From Rhodocyclus purpureus (GTDB lineage Bacteria; Pseudomonadota; Gammaproteobacteria; Burkholderiales; Rhodocyclaceae): DNA of 64,000 nt. The notes under the pieces were generated by a model. The model was not told the DNA's origin and did no database searches. It was given only the letters and a program-made list of their open reading frames with translations. Position numbers and translations under genes: made by a program. Location: the NCBI RefSeq assembly GCF_016653115.1, contig NZ_NHRX01000059.1, forward strand, positions 41,382 through 105,381, in the 5' to 3' direction. The number at the start of each line of letters is the position of its first letter. The first letter of the stretch is position 1. Positions 51,804 to 61,530 of the stretch are shown one piece after another.

Positions 51804-53531
51804 TCATTCGTCAGCAGCGTGCAGGCGCCTGACCTGCTCTTCGTAGGCGCGCACGAACTCGCGGCCGAACAGCGCGTGGAAGTCGTCCTCGGCCTCGCGC
51901 GCGATTTCCCTGTACAGGGAAATGTACAGTTCCCACAGGTGGGCGCGGCGATTCATCGGCAGCAGGCTGTCGAGCAGCGATTTCGCACTCAGGCGCTGCT
52001 CCAGCGTCGCGGGATCGAAGCGTTGCAGCACGCCGGCCAGCGCCGCGCGCATTCCAGCCATGAAACCGAGCTGGTGCGCGCGCAGGTCGTCCCAGGCGTC
52101 GCGCATCGCTGCCAGCGGCGGCAGGAAGCCCCTGCCCTGCGGCGCCAGCAGATGCATGAGCGCCACCTCGACGCTGGGTGAAAACTTGAGCGGATTGTTG
52201 TCGCGACTGACGATCATCGTCACCTCGGCCCTGACCTCGCGCTTGGTCGTCGCCCGCGCCAGGAGGAGATCGAGGGTTCCCTGGGTCGCCTCGCGCAGCA
52301 GCTGGCCGATGGTCTGCATCGCCTCCGGCGTTAGCCCCTGTTCCAGCTTCAGCCCCGGCAGCCCGAGACCTTGCAGGAAGGCCTGCAGGAGTGCGTCGGA
52401 TTCGCCGGCAGGGGGCGCGACTGGCGTTGGGGGCGGCTCGGGGACAGCTTCGGCTCCCGGCAAGCGTTCGCTCCCCTTCGCCGTCTCAGCGCCCGACGAT
52501 GGCGCAATCTCGACGTCCGCGCGTGGCCTGGGGGAAGGTGCTTCAGCGGGCTCGGCACTTTCCGCAGCCTTGCCCGCCCCTGCCTGCTCCCAGGACAGGA
52601 AGGCATCGTCGGGCAGCTTCGCTGCCGGCGGACGATAGGCAGCGCGGATCTCGGGCACCTGGTCCGGAACGGCAGCCTGCTTGGGCTCGGCCGGAGCTGC
52701 GCCTGACAGCGCCGCCAGCGGATCGAGGAGTGCGCCCTTCTCGTCCTTGCCGGGCGCGGGGGCTGCCAGCGGGGTTCCGGCAAGGAGGTCTGCTGCCGTG
52801 CCCGCTCGCGCGCCGCGCTCGAGACCGAAGATCGTGCTGATCCCCGGCCCCGACACGGACTCGCCGCTCGCGCCGAAGCCGAGGTCGTCGAGATTGTCGG
52901 AGGCAAGCTTCGCAGCGGGAGCCTGCGCAAACGGGTCTGCGAAGGGGTCGAAATCCTCGGGAATGACGGGTGCCGAAGCGCTCGCGCCCGCAACCGACGG
53001 GGCCGACGCAGGCCGCTCCGCGGGCGCGGGCACCGGGGAACGCGCGGGCGCTTCCGTCGCCATCGGCGGCACCGCAGCGCCCACGGCCCCGGCAAGAATG
53101 CTGGCAAAGGGATCCTCGTCAGGCCCCCCCTGCGCCAGTCCGCCGAACAGACCGAGCGGATCGTCCTTCGCAGCGGACGGTCCCGCACCTTCCGCGGCGG
53201 GGCTTGGCGCAGGACCGCTGCCGCCGGCGGAGACTTCGAGCAGGTAGCCGCCCACCGTGATGCGATCGCCGGGCTCAATCGTGGTGCTGGCGCCGTTGGC
53301 GATGCTCTGCCCGGCGACGTCGAGCGGATTGGCGCCGACGTTGGCGATCTCGAAGCTGCCGTTGCGCCAGGCGACGCGCGCCTGCAGGCGCGAGATGTGA
53401 CGTTCCGGATCGGGCAATACCAGTTGATTCATCTCGGCGCGACCGATCGTGCCGCCGAGTTCGTCGAACTCGACCGCGAGCGGCCTTGCCGGAGCTTCGC
53501 CGTTGCAGGAAACGACCCGGATCGTGATCAT
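51804..53531 (-). CDS. tagH: T6SS FHA-domain scaffold protein (TagH/Fha)
   Basis: 575 residues. The N-terminal FHA domain (~25-85: GGTIGRAEMNQLVLPDPERH with HISRLQARV) binds phosphothreonine. Then comes a long Ala/Pro-rich linker (~90-380) and the T6SS-specific C-terminal domain (AFLQGLGLPGLKLEQGLTPE, LKFSPSVEVALMHLLAPQGR, FMAGMRAALAGVLQRFDPAT). In the known pathway it is phosphorylated by PpkA and dephosphorylated by PppA. The ATG at 53531 is used because the family starts MITIRVVS; the frame is open to 53696. Confidence 0.93.
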   Translation of the reverse strand: MITIRVVSCNGEAPARPLAVEFDELGGTIGRAEMNQLVLPDPERHISRLQARVAWRNGSFEIANVGANPLDVAGQSIANGASTTIEPGDRITVGGYLLEVSAGGSGPAPSPAAEGAGPSAAKDDPLGLFGGLAQGGPDEDPFASILAGAVGAAVPPMATEAPARSPVPAPAERPASAPSVAGASASAPVIPEDFDPFADPFAQAPAAKLASDNLDDLGFGASGESVSGPGISTIFGLERGARAGTAADLLAGTPLAAPAPGKDEKGALLDPLAALSGAAPAEPKQAAVPDQVPEIRAAYRPPAAKLPDDAFLSWEQAGAGKAAESAEPAEAPSPRPRADVEIAPSSGAETAKGSERLPGAEAVPEPPPTPVAPPAGESDALLQAFLQGLGLPGLKLEQGLTPEAMQTIGQLLREATQGTLDLLLARATTKREVRAEVTMIVSRDNNPLKFSPSVEVALMHLLAPQGRGFLPPLAAMRDAWDDLRAHQLGFMAGMRAALAGVLQRFDPATLEQRLSAKSLLDSLLPMNRRAHLWELYISLYREIAREAEDDFHALFGREFVRAYEEQVRRLHAADE

Positions 53532-53845
53532 GACTCCGTCTCCGCTGACTTTGGCATCGCCCTGGCCGGGCGATCGATCCGGCATTATGGCATATGAATC
53601 ATCATGACAAGCTGCCGGCAGGAAAATCTCCCGGTACCGGCCATGGCGAGGGCAGCAAAAGTTCGCGGGGTCGGGCAAGCTTCGCCCAAGAAGCATCGGC
53701 GACCATTGAACACCAAAAATTCACTCATCATCAACTTGCAATCGTTGGCATAATCTCGTGACGCGAACCAGAGCATCTTATCGGCATTACAGGCGGCCAA
53801 CCGGGGGCACAAGCCGTCCTTGGCGGCGCCCTCAGGACGAAGACC
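53532..53845. promoter_or_regulatory. 314-bp divergent region between tagH and tpsB
   Basis: No supported gene. It must hold the promoters of the tagH and tpsB transcripts. The stretch around 53700-53760 is AT-rich for this genome and includes CATAAT (53749-53754), a possible -10 for tpsB, but without a clear -35. Confidence 0.3.
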
Positions 53846-55501
53846 ATGAATTCAAGTTCCCTGCACGAATCAGGCGGGCCGTCGTCGGCCCTGCATCGCC
53901 TCCAGGGCTGCTGCGCAATGCTCCTCGTCTACACCCTTTTCCCGGCAACAACGGCCTTCGGCCAGCAGTCCGTCCAGCCCACGAGCTTCCCGGTGAAGTC
54001 CGTGCGTCTCGAAGGCAACACGCTGTTGCCGGAAGCAAGCGTCGCTGAGCTGCTCGCGGGTCTGGCTGGCGAAGGCCGCAGCCTTGCCGAACTCAAGCAG
54101 CGTGCCGCAAGGGTGCAGGAGGCTTATCGTGACGCAGGTTACGGAGGAGTCGTCACCTATCTGCCGGAGCAGTCACTGTCCGGAGGCGATGTCGCCATCC
54201 GCGTCGTCGAAGGGAAGCTGGCCGAGGTGCGGGTCAAGGGCGAAGGTGCGCACTTCACGCCCGAAAATGTCCGTGCCGGCCTGCCGCATCTGCGCGAAGG
54301 CGAGACACCGTTCGTCCGGGCGATCGATCGCGACATCCAGTTGTCCAACGAAAATCCTGCCAAGGAACTGCGGGTCACCCTCCTCGCCGGCCGCAAGCCC
54401 GGCGACATCGACGCCGACATCGAAGTCGCCGAGAAGAACCCGCTGATTTTCCTGGCCAACGTCGACAACACGGGTAACGAGCGCACCGGAAATTATCGGA
54501 TCGGCGTCGGTATCCAGCACGCCAACCTGTTCAACTCGGATCATGTCGGCACCGCCCAGTTCCAGAGCTCACCTGAAGAACCCGATCGGGTCAGGATCTA
54601 CAGCCTGGGTTATCGCATGCCGCTTTATGGCTGGGCATCGTCGATCGATGCTTTCTACGCCCACTCGACCGTCGATACAGGGACCACGGCGACCACCGCG
54701 GGGCCGTTGAGCTTCAGCGGCAAGGGAACGGTCGTCGGCCTGCGCGCGAACCGTTACCTCGATCGTCTCGGGGAATACGACCATCGCCTGACGCTCGGCA
54801 TGGACTGGCGCAAATACGACAACAGCTGCTCGCTCGGGGATTTCGGCGCGATCGGCTGCGGCCCGGCCGCTGCCGACATCAGGATAGCGCCACTGAGCAT
54901 GACCTATGTCGGTCAGCAGCAGACGGCAAGGAGTGCCTGGGGTTTCAACGTCACATTGCTGAACAACATCGGCGGCAGTTCGCAGGAAGAATTTGCGGCG
55001 GCCAGACCCGGCGCCGCGCGTGACTACCTAATCGGCAAGCTGTCGGCCTTCGCCGAGATTCCATTCGGCGACGGTTACGCCCTGCATGGCCGGGTTTCGG
55101 CCCAGTACAGCGCGGACGCCCTGGTTCCCGGCGAACAGTTCGGCCTCGGCGGCGCGGCAAGCGTGCGCGGCTACAGCGAAAGGGAACTCGCCGGCGATCA
55201 TGGCCACTTCCTCAGTCTTGAAGCCTTGGGGCCGGATTTCGCCATGGCGCCTGGCACCGGTGGCCTGCGCTTGCGACCGCTCGTCTTCCTGGATCAGGGC
55301 AGCGTTGCGAACCATCAGGACAAGCCCTGCCGCGGAGTCGATGAGCAATCCTGCAGCCTCAGCAGCATCGGTTTCGGCTTCCGCCTGACTGCCGGCAAAA
55401 GTACATCGGCGCGCCTCGACATCGGCAGAGCCCTCGAGGACGGGATCATCCATAGCGCCGGCCGTACGCGCGGGCATCTCTCCGTCAATATCGCTTACTG
55501 A
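53846..55501 (+). CDS. Two-partner secretion outer-membrane transporter (TpsB; FhaC/ShlB type)
   Basis: 551 residues. Signal peptide (MLLVYTLFPATTAFG) then two POTRA domains (~48-195: FPVKSVRLEGNTLLPEASVA, GDVAIRVVEGKLAEVRVKGE) and a 16-strand barrel with the Omp85 family motif GGAASVRGYSERELAGD that closes the channel. It would export the TpsA-type protein encoded next. The ATG at 53846 is used. Confidence 0.94.
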   Translation: MNSSSLHESGGPSSALHRLQGCCAMLLVYTLFPATTAFGQQSVQPTSFPVKSVRLEGNTLLPEASVAELLAGLAGEGRSLAELKQRAARVQEAYRDAGYGGVVTYLPEQSLSGGDVAIRVVEGKLAEVRVKGEGAHFTPENVRAGLPHLREGETPFVRAIDRDIQLSNENPAKELRVTLLAGRKPGDIDADIEVAEKNPLIFLANVDNTGNERTGNYRIGVGIQHANLFNSDHVGTAQFQSSPEEPDRVRIYSLGYRMPLYGWASSIDAFYAHSTVDTGTTATTAGPLSFSGKGTVVGLRANRYLDRLGEYDHRLTLGMDWRKYDNSCSLGDFGAIGCGPAAADIRIAPLSMTYVGQQQTARSAWGFNVTLLNNIGGSSQEEFAAARPGAARDYLIGKLSAFAEIPFGDGYALHGRVSAQYSADALVPGEQFGLGGAASVRGYSERELAGDHGHFLSLEALGPDFAMAPGTGGLRLRPLVFLDQGSVANHQDKPCRGVDEQSCSLSSIGFGFRLTAGKSTSARLDIGRALEDGIIHSAGRTRGHLSVNIAY

Positions 55502-55928
55502 GCCTCCGGAGGCCCTGGAAGCGCAGCCGCTCGCGACCGTCGCATCCCTGCCAACGCGGGGCGCATCGCTCCTCGGAGAAGTGCCACTGTCGGAAAAGTT
55601 TCCACTGCGGCCCACCGTACCGGGGTAATCAAACGCACCCCTTTGTTTTTCCTAGATAAAGCCGGGACGGCCTGCTAATTGCGTGCCAAAGCAAGTGAAG
55701 CAGGCCGAACCAGGGGGGCCATCAAGCCTGAGCGTGTGCAATGGGGAAGCGGACGGAAAGAGTTGCTGGCAAGCACCGTCAAGTCATTCGAACGCTCCCA
55801 CGCTCAAGCACCTGCCACGAGAGCAGAGTTCTCTCGCCAGCAACGCGCTCGAAGATCGAGCCCCGGATCGACACCGATTCAGGCCTGACCTGTCGCTGCG
55901 CCGGCATTGTGTGCAGAGGAGATCGATC
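55502..55928. other. 427-bp gap between tpsB and the tpsA-like gene
   Basis: No gene recognised. The tpsA-like frame is open back to 55683, but that part has no signal peptide or family similarity. No clear terminator follows tpsB, so read-through into tpsA is possible. TAGATAAAG/TTTTTCC-type AT-rich sequence near 55640-55660 could hold a promoter. Confidence 0.4.
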
Positions 55929-58900
55929 ATGGCATCGACTGCGTCAGTCACAAGCGTCCCCAGGACCTCCTTCAGTTCTTCCCGCAGACTGACGACGCTC
56001 GCAGCAGCTGTGGCCCTGCTGGCGATTGCAACAACAAGCGAGGCACAGTTGCCGGTCGCTCCGACGGTCATCAACGGCAATGCGACGATCGCCACGGTCG
56101 GCAATGCGATGACGATCACCAACAGCCCGAATGCGATCCTGAACTGGCAGGGCTTTTCGATCGGCGCCAGGAACAGCGTCTATTTCCAGCAGCAGGACGC
56201 CAGCAGCCAGGTGCTGAACCGCGTCGTCGGCAATGATCCCTCGCGGATCCTCGGCAGCCTCGCTTCGAACGGCCGCGTCTGGCTGGTGAACCCGCACGGC
56301 GTCCTGTTCGGCCAGAACGCGCGCATCGACGTCGCCGGACTGGTGGCCACCTCGCTCAACATCTCGAATGCTGACTTCCTCGGCGGGCGCTATGCCTTTG
56401 CGCGCCCGGATTCACTGCCCGCGGCAGGAGTCTTGAACCAGGGCGAAATCCGCACCTCCTTCGGCGGTCGGGTCTGGCTGATCGGCGACAGCGTACGCAA
56501 CGAAGGAGTCGTCGAAACCCCCGGAGGAAGGATCGTCCTTGCCGCCGGCCGCAGTCTGGAACTGGTCGACTCGGGCCTCCCCAATCTGGTCGTCAGGGTC
56601 AGCGCAGCGGAGAGCGCGGCCATCAACCTCGGATCGCTGCTCGCCAGCGATGGCGGCAAGGTCGACGTCTACGGCAGCATCGTCAACCAGCAGGGAATCA
56701 TCCGGGCCGACAGCCTCGGCGTCGACGCGGCGGGAATGATCACGCTGCGCGCGCAGGACGAACTGACGCTCGGAGACGGTAGCCAGACCAGCGCCAGCGC
56801 GCTCGGCAGCGGTTCGGGCGGAATGGTCGTCGCGCAATCGGAAAGCGGCACCACCTTGCTGAGCGGCGAAATCAGCGCCACCAGCGCAGAGGGGAAAGGC
56901 GGCAAGATCCATCTGCTCGGCGAAAACGTCGGCGTCTTTCGCCAAGCGAGCGTGGATGCTTCCGGAGCGACCGGCGGCGGCGAAGTGCTGGTGGGCGGCG
57001 ACTACCAGGGCGGCAATCCAGCCATCGACAACGCGACTGCGACCTACCTGGGGAGCACCGCGCAACTGAAGGCCAACGCGACTGCATCCGGCGACGGCGG
57101 TCGCGTCATCGTCTGGAGTGAAAATGCGACGCGTGCCTTCGGCCGCATCGAAGCCAAGGGTGGCCCGCTCGGCGGCGACGGCGGGCTGATCGAGACCTCG
57201 GGGAAGTTTCTCGATACCGCCGGAATCAGGGTTTCGGCAGGCGCCACGAAGGGATCGCCGGGACGGTGGCTGCTCGATCCCTCGGACATCTACATCATGA
57301 GTGCCCAAGCCCAGTGTGGCTCTGGCGAATTCACCGCCTCGTGCACTACGGTCAACGTCGTCAATACCGGAACGGAAAGCGCACCAGTCTTCGAGGCCTC
57401 TGGGACGCCAGCGGTGGTTCTGGACAGCGATATCTCGGCTGCGCTGAACAGCAGCACAAACGTGACCATCCGGACCGGATTCGATCCGGGAGACGGAAGC
57501 GAGGAAGGCGGCGACCTCTTCGTGTGGAGCGACTTCGACAATCAACCCGGGATCGCCGCATCCATCGTCTATGAAGGGACGGAACCCGCCCAACTGACCC
57601 TGGAGGCCTACCGGCACATCCACATGGAAGCCGGAACGAGTATCAGATCGACGGGTATTGAAGCGCCTTCTGCTCCGCTCACCGTGAGCTTGATCGCGAA
57701 CAAGGGTGGTAGCGGCGTGGGCAGGATAATCATGCATTCGGGCTCTGCAATCGTTACCCAAGGCGGCAACATCAATCTTGGAGGAGGAGTTTCGGGTGCC
57801 GCCGTCGGGGGACCGGGCGAGCCCGGAATAGAGATCGACAACGGAACACTCGATGCAGGATCCAGCGGCACGATTTCACTCAAGGGCACCGGTCCAAGCG
57901 TCGGTGGTGATGGCGTCCTCATTGGCGGCAATTCCAGGCTCTCGGCCGAGACGATCAGCATCCATGGCAGCACGACATCAAGAGGAAAACTCGGCATTGA
58001 ACTCGCAGGCGACTCGAACGTAAGCGGGCGCAGCATCCTCATCGAGAGCCTGAATGGATCGGTGCGAATCAGCGACGATTCGCAAATTGTCGCCGACCGT
58101 GGCGTGATAACCGTAGCGACGGGAATTTTCGACAACCGTGCGGGCGCGAGCGCCCTGTCTGCTCCGGACGGGCGCTGGCTGATCTATGCCGGCGCTCCGT
58201 CGAAAAACACGTTGGACGGTCTACCCTACGACTTCGTTCAGTATGACGCGCCCTACCCCACCCCGCCCGCGCAATCTGGAAACGGGATTCTCTATGCCAC
58301 ACCAGGCGACGAGGTGAAGCCGCAAGCGGACCCATCCCAATTCATCAACAGCCTCAATGTGGCGGTAAATCTGGCCACGAGTTACGGTACTGCCCTTGGC
58401 AGCGGCAGCTTGATCGACACCTTGGGTTCAGCCATCCCGATGGGGTTCGGAAGGGTCGACATCGGCTCGATGAGCATGGATCAACTGTCGCGTTTCCTGG
58501 AAGAACGCCAGGAATTCAAGAGGAAGCTTTTTGCCGATGCGATCTTCAGGCTCAAACTGGATCCAAGCCTGGCGGACGTAAGGCCTTGTCTGACGCAGGC
58601 GGATGTCGCTACGGGACTGTGCCGCGTCACCGAAGCCCAGATCGGCGCAATGGCGAAGACGTCGGGCCTCGGGTTGTGGAAGCAACGGAAGGTCAGGATT
58701 GCAGAACTGCCCAGGATCGAGCGGAAGATGGCGATTTTCTTCGGCGTCGACGACTATTCGGACAAGAAGATCCCGCCACTGGAGAACGCGCTCGCCGATG
58801 CCGATGCCATGGCCGCGCTGTTTGCCGAACGTATGGGCTACGAGGTTCGGGTGCTGCGCAACCCGACGAAGGCGGCGATCATCCAGACCCTGAATCAGCT

Positions 58901-59465
58901 CGCCATCGAGACCTCGGACAAGGACAGCGTCCTCATTTACTATGCAGGCCACGGCCTTTCGCTCGACAAGGACGGCGAAGGATACTGGATCCCGGCTGAC
59001 GGTCCGGTCGATGATCCGTCCCGCTGGGTTTCGAACCGGGACATCACGAAGTACCTTGCCGCGATTCGTGCCAACCAGATCACGATGATCTCGGACAGCT
59101 GCTATTCGGGTGCTTTCGCGCGTGAAGGACGGGTCCTGGTGGCGGCCGATCTGAAGCCGGATGAGGTCCTGCAGAAGCGCTCGGTCGTCGTCGTCTCCTC
59201 CGGCGGCGACGAGCCGGTTGCCGACGCCGGCCGGGAGGGACACTCGATTTTCGCCTGGTACCTGCTGGATACGCTAGCCCGGGTGCAGAACTGGCAACCC
59301 GGCAATACCGTATTCAGCACGGTCCAGAGCGAGGTCGTCCACGCTTTCCCGCAAACGCCCCGCTATGGAGCGATGACTTCCGCCGGCCACCAGCAGGGTG
59401 GCGACTACCTGTTTGAATTCCGCCAACTCGAGGCTGCCGAAGCGGCTTCACCGGCGCTGAAATGA
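55929..59465 (+). CDS. TpsA-type exoprotein with C-terminal caspase-like (C14) peptidase domain
   Basis: 1178 residues. Signal peptide with Sec cut after ATTSEA, then a haemagglutination-activity/TPS domain (~40-300: APTVINGNATIATVGNAMTI, the NPHGVLFGQNARIDVAGLVA secretion motif). The middle is a Gly/Ser-rich beta-helix of about 550 residues with no FHA-like repeats at DNA level. The C-terminal ~230 residues are a caspase/metacaspase fold: MAIFFGVDDYSDKKIPPLEN, catalytic His1008 in YYAGHGLSLD and Cys1058 in SDSCYSGAF. Both catalytic residues are intact. The ATG at 55929 has AGAGGAG 7 bp upstream. Exported by TpsB, it would carry a peptidase outside the cell or to the cell surface. C14 domains often auto-process. 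Confidence 0.9.
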   Translation: MASTASVTSVPRTSFSSSRRLTTLAAAVALLAIATTSEAQLPVAPTVINGNATIATVGNAMTITNSPNAILNWQGFSIGARNSVYFQQQDASSQVLNRVVGNDPSRILGSLASNGRVWLVNPHGVLFGQNARIDVAGLVATSLNISNADFLGGRYAFARPDSLPAAGVLNQGEIRTSFGGRVWLIGDSVRNEGVVETPGGRIVLAAGRSLELVDSGLPNLVVRVSAAESAAINLGSLLASDGGKVDVYGSIVNQQGIIRADSLGVDAAGMITLRAQDELTLGDGSQTSASALGSGSGGMVVAQSESGTTLLSGEISATSAEGKGGKIHLLGENVGVFRQASVDASGATGGGEVLVGGDYQGGNPAIDNATATYLGSTAQLKANATASGDGGRVIVWSENATRAFGRIEAKGGPLGGDGGLIETSGKFLDTAGIRVSAGATKGSPGRWLLDPSDIYIMSAQAQCGSGEFTASCTTVNVVNTGTESAPVFEASGTPAVVLDSDISAALNSSTNVTIRTGFDPGDGSEEGGDLFVWSDFDNQPGIAASIVYEGTEPAQLTLEAYRHIHMEAGTSIRSTGIEAPSAPLTVSLIANKGGSGVGRIIMHSGSAIVTQGGNINLGGGVSGAAVGGPGEPGIEIDNGTLDAGSSGTISLKGTGPSVGGDGVLIGGNSRLSAETISIHGSTTSRGKLGIELAGDSNVSGRSILIESLNGSVRISDDSQIVADRGVITVATGIFDNRAGASALSAPDGRWLIYAGAPSKNTLDGLPYDFVQYDAPYPTPPAQSGNGILYATPGDEVKPQADPSQFINSLNVAVNLATSYGTALGSGSLIDTLGSAIPMGFGRVDIGSMSMDQLSRFLEERQEFKRKLFADAIFRLKLDPSLADVRPCLTQADVATGLCRVTEAQIGAMAKTSGLGLWKQRKVRIAELPRIERKMAIFFGVDDYSDKKIPPLENALADADAMAALFAERMGYEVRVLRNPTKAAIIQTLNQLAIETSDKDSVLIYYAGHGLSLDKDGEGYWIPADGPVDDPSRWVSNRDITKYLAAIRANQITMISDSCYSGAFAREGRVLVAADLKPDEVLQKRSVVVVSSGGDEPVADAGREGHSIFAWYLLDTLARVQNWQPGNTVFSTVQSEVVHAFPQTPRYGAMTSAGHQQGGDYLFEFRQLEAAEAASPALK

Positions 59466-59608
59466 GGTTAGGCTACCGGGCAATCGGACTCATTGACGGC
59501 CAGGCCGGGAAATTTTTCGTCATATTCGAGATATTCTATTTGCGTACTTGCAGCGCCGGAATTTTGTAGCCAAGATGAGGTCTGGTATTCCTCGCTCGGC
59601 TACCTGAC

Positions 59609-61468
59609 GTGATCGACTCCAACGCAGACCAGACCGTGGTGTTCGGCGGCCCTACCGAGGGCGCAGGACGGGATTCGCGCACCTCCGGGAACGCGCTGCC
59701 CATCGGAACGCGACTTTCCGAATTCGAGATCGTCGGTCTGGTCGGCGAAGGTGGTTTCGGTATCGTCTATCTGGCCGATGACCACTCGCTGCATCGACGG
59801 GTCGCGGTGAAGGAATACATGCCGGCCTCGCTGGCGACCCGGGCGCTCGATTCGACGGTAATGCTCCGTTCGGAACAATTCGCCGAAACCTTCGCCATCG
59901 GTTTGCGCAGCTTCGTGAATGAGGCGCGGCTCCTCGCGCAATTCGACCATCCTTCCCTGGTCAAGGTCCACCGTTTCTGGGAAGCCAACGGCACGGCCTA
60001 CATGGCGATGCCCTACTTTTCCGGAAAGACGCTCAAGCAGGCACTCAAGGACAGGTCGGAAGCCCCCGACGAGGCATGGATCCGCAATCTGCTGTCGCCG
60101 CTGATGGACGCACTTGAACTGATCCACCACGAAAACTGCTTCCACCGCGACATCGCCCCCGACAACATCATGCTGCTTGCCGACGGGCGCCCGGTGTTGC
60201 TCGACTTCGGCGCCGCCCGCCGCGTCATCGGCGACATGACGCAAGCGCTGACCGTGATCCTGAAACCGGGTTACGCACCGATCGAACAGTACGCCGAGAT
60301 ACCCGGCGCCAGACAGGGCGCCTGGACCGACATCTACGCGCTGGCAGCGGTCGTGTACCTGATGATCACCGGACACACTCCGCCGCCCTCTGTCGGCCGC
60401 ATGATGCAGGACGACTACCAGCCGCTCGCTCACCTGGTAGCCGGGCGCTATTCCGAGGTTTTCCTGCGCGGCATCGACCGTTGCCTGTCCGTGAAGGGGG
60501 GCGATCGCCCGCAATCGATCGCCGAGATGCGCGAACTGATCGGCTTCGATTCGACGATCGTCGCTGGAGCGTCGCCAGTACAGCGTGAGCTTGGGTCCGG
60601 ACTGGCGCCCCGGCCCGTCGCCACGCGCGCGGACGGGGGCACGTCGGCTCCTCCCTTCGCCGACGTGCCCCCCGACGCAGCGGCAGACCTCACCGTTGCC
60701 GCGGCATCACCCGCAACGACAAAGCTGGCGCCGGAGTCCCCGCCGAACTCGCCCGCTCCGGCAACCGAGGGCAAGGGCCTGGGTCTGCCGCAATACATGG
60801 TCGGGGCGGTCCTCATCCTCGCGCTCGCTGTCGGCCTCACCTTCTACCTGCGTGAGCCATCAGTTCCCTCAACCACTGCGCAGCAAGAGGGCCCTCCTGC
60901 TGTGCAGCCGCTGACGTCGTCGCCCCCCACGACAAGAGCGCGCGTATCCCTCGACGATGCGTTTGCCGAAGCCCTGGCGGGATCGGACAGCGCTTTTGCG
61001 CTCAAGCTTTCCGGGGTCAAGAGCCCGCTGAGGATCGGACACGACCGGCTCAGCTTCGCCTTGCGCAGCGAGCGTGGCGGCTACCTGAACGTCCTGCTCT
61101 GGGACAAGGCAGGCGGCCACGTCAGCCTCATCTTCCCGAACGACCTCGATCGTGACAATCACATCGGCGCCGGAGAGACGCTCTCCTTCCCGCGACCCGA
61201 GTGGAGCTACGAGGCCGATGCGCCTGCGGGTGACTGGGACATCCTCACCATCGTCTCCGCTTCGCCACGTGATTTCACCTCCCTCGGCTTCAGCAACAAG
61301 GGCGGCACGCTGGACGCCAGCCAGGACGGTGTCGAAGCAGCACTCAATCGGTCCGACGCGTCCAGCCGGAGCATCACCGGCAGTCCGCGCTGCGCGTCGG
61401 GCGCGCCCTGCCCGGCGAACTATGCCGCACTGCGCTTCCTGGTGCAGGAAACTGAAAAGCGCAGATAG
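59609..61468 (+). CDS. Ser/Thr protein kinase with DUF4384 domain (second PpkA-like)
   Basis: 619 residues. Same architecture as the kinase at 48487: GEGGFGIVYL, Lys in RRVAVKEYM, FHRDIAPDNIML, LLDFGAARR. The activation region TQALTVILKPGYAPIEQYAE is identical in plan, then a linker, one membrane helix (YMVGAVLILALAVGLTFYL) and a periplasmic DUF4384-like domain (HDRLSFALRSERGGYLNVLL). The start is a GTG at 59609 with only a weak ribosome site. It sits 143 bp after the caspase exoprotein. It may control that protein, the T6SS, or surface signals through its periplasmic sensor; the substrate is unknown. Confidence 0.9.
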   Translation: MIDSNADQTVVFGGPTEGAGRDSRTSGNALPIGTRLSEFEIVGLVGEGGFGIVYLADDHSLHRRVAVKEYMPASLATRALDSTVMLRSEQFAETFAIGLRSFVNEARLLAQFDHPSLVKVHRFWEANGTAYMAMPYFSGKTLKQALKDRSEAPDEAWIRNLLSPLMDALELIHHENCFHRDIAPDNIMLLADGRPVLLDFGAARRVIGDMTQALTVILKPGYAPIEQYAEIPGARQGAWTDIYALAAVVYLMITGHTPPPSVGRMMQDDYQPLAHLVAGRYSEVFLRGIDRCLSVKGGDRPQSIAEMRELIGFDSTIVAGASPVQRELGSGLAPRPVATRADGGTSAPPFADVPPDAAADLTVAAASPATTKLAPESPPNSPAPATEGKGLGLPQYMVGAVLILALAVGLTFYLREPSVPSTTAQQEGPPAVQPLTSSPPTTRARVSLDDAFAEALAGSDSAFALKLSGVKSPLRIGHDRLSFALRSERGGYLNVLLWDKAGGHVSLIFPNDLDRDNHIGAGETLSFPRPEWSYEADAPAGDWDILTIVSASPRDFTSLGFSNKGGTLDASQDGVEAALNRSDASSRSITGSPRCASGAPCPANYAALRFLVQETEKRR

Positions 61469-61530
61469 GCTATCCGGCTCCATTCTCTCGGCCGAGCTGT
61501 CCCGCTTGCGCAGCTGCGCCCGAAAGCGGC

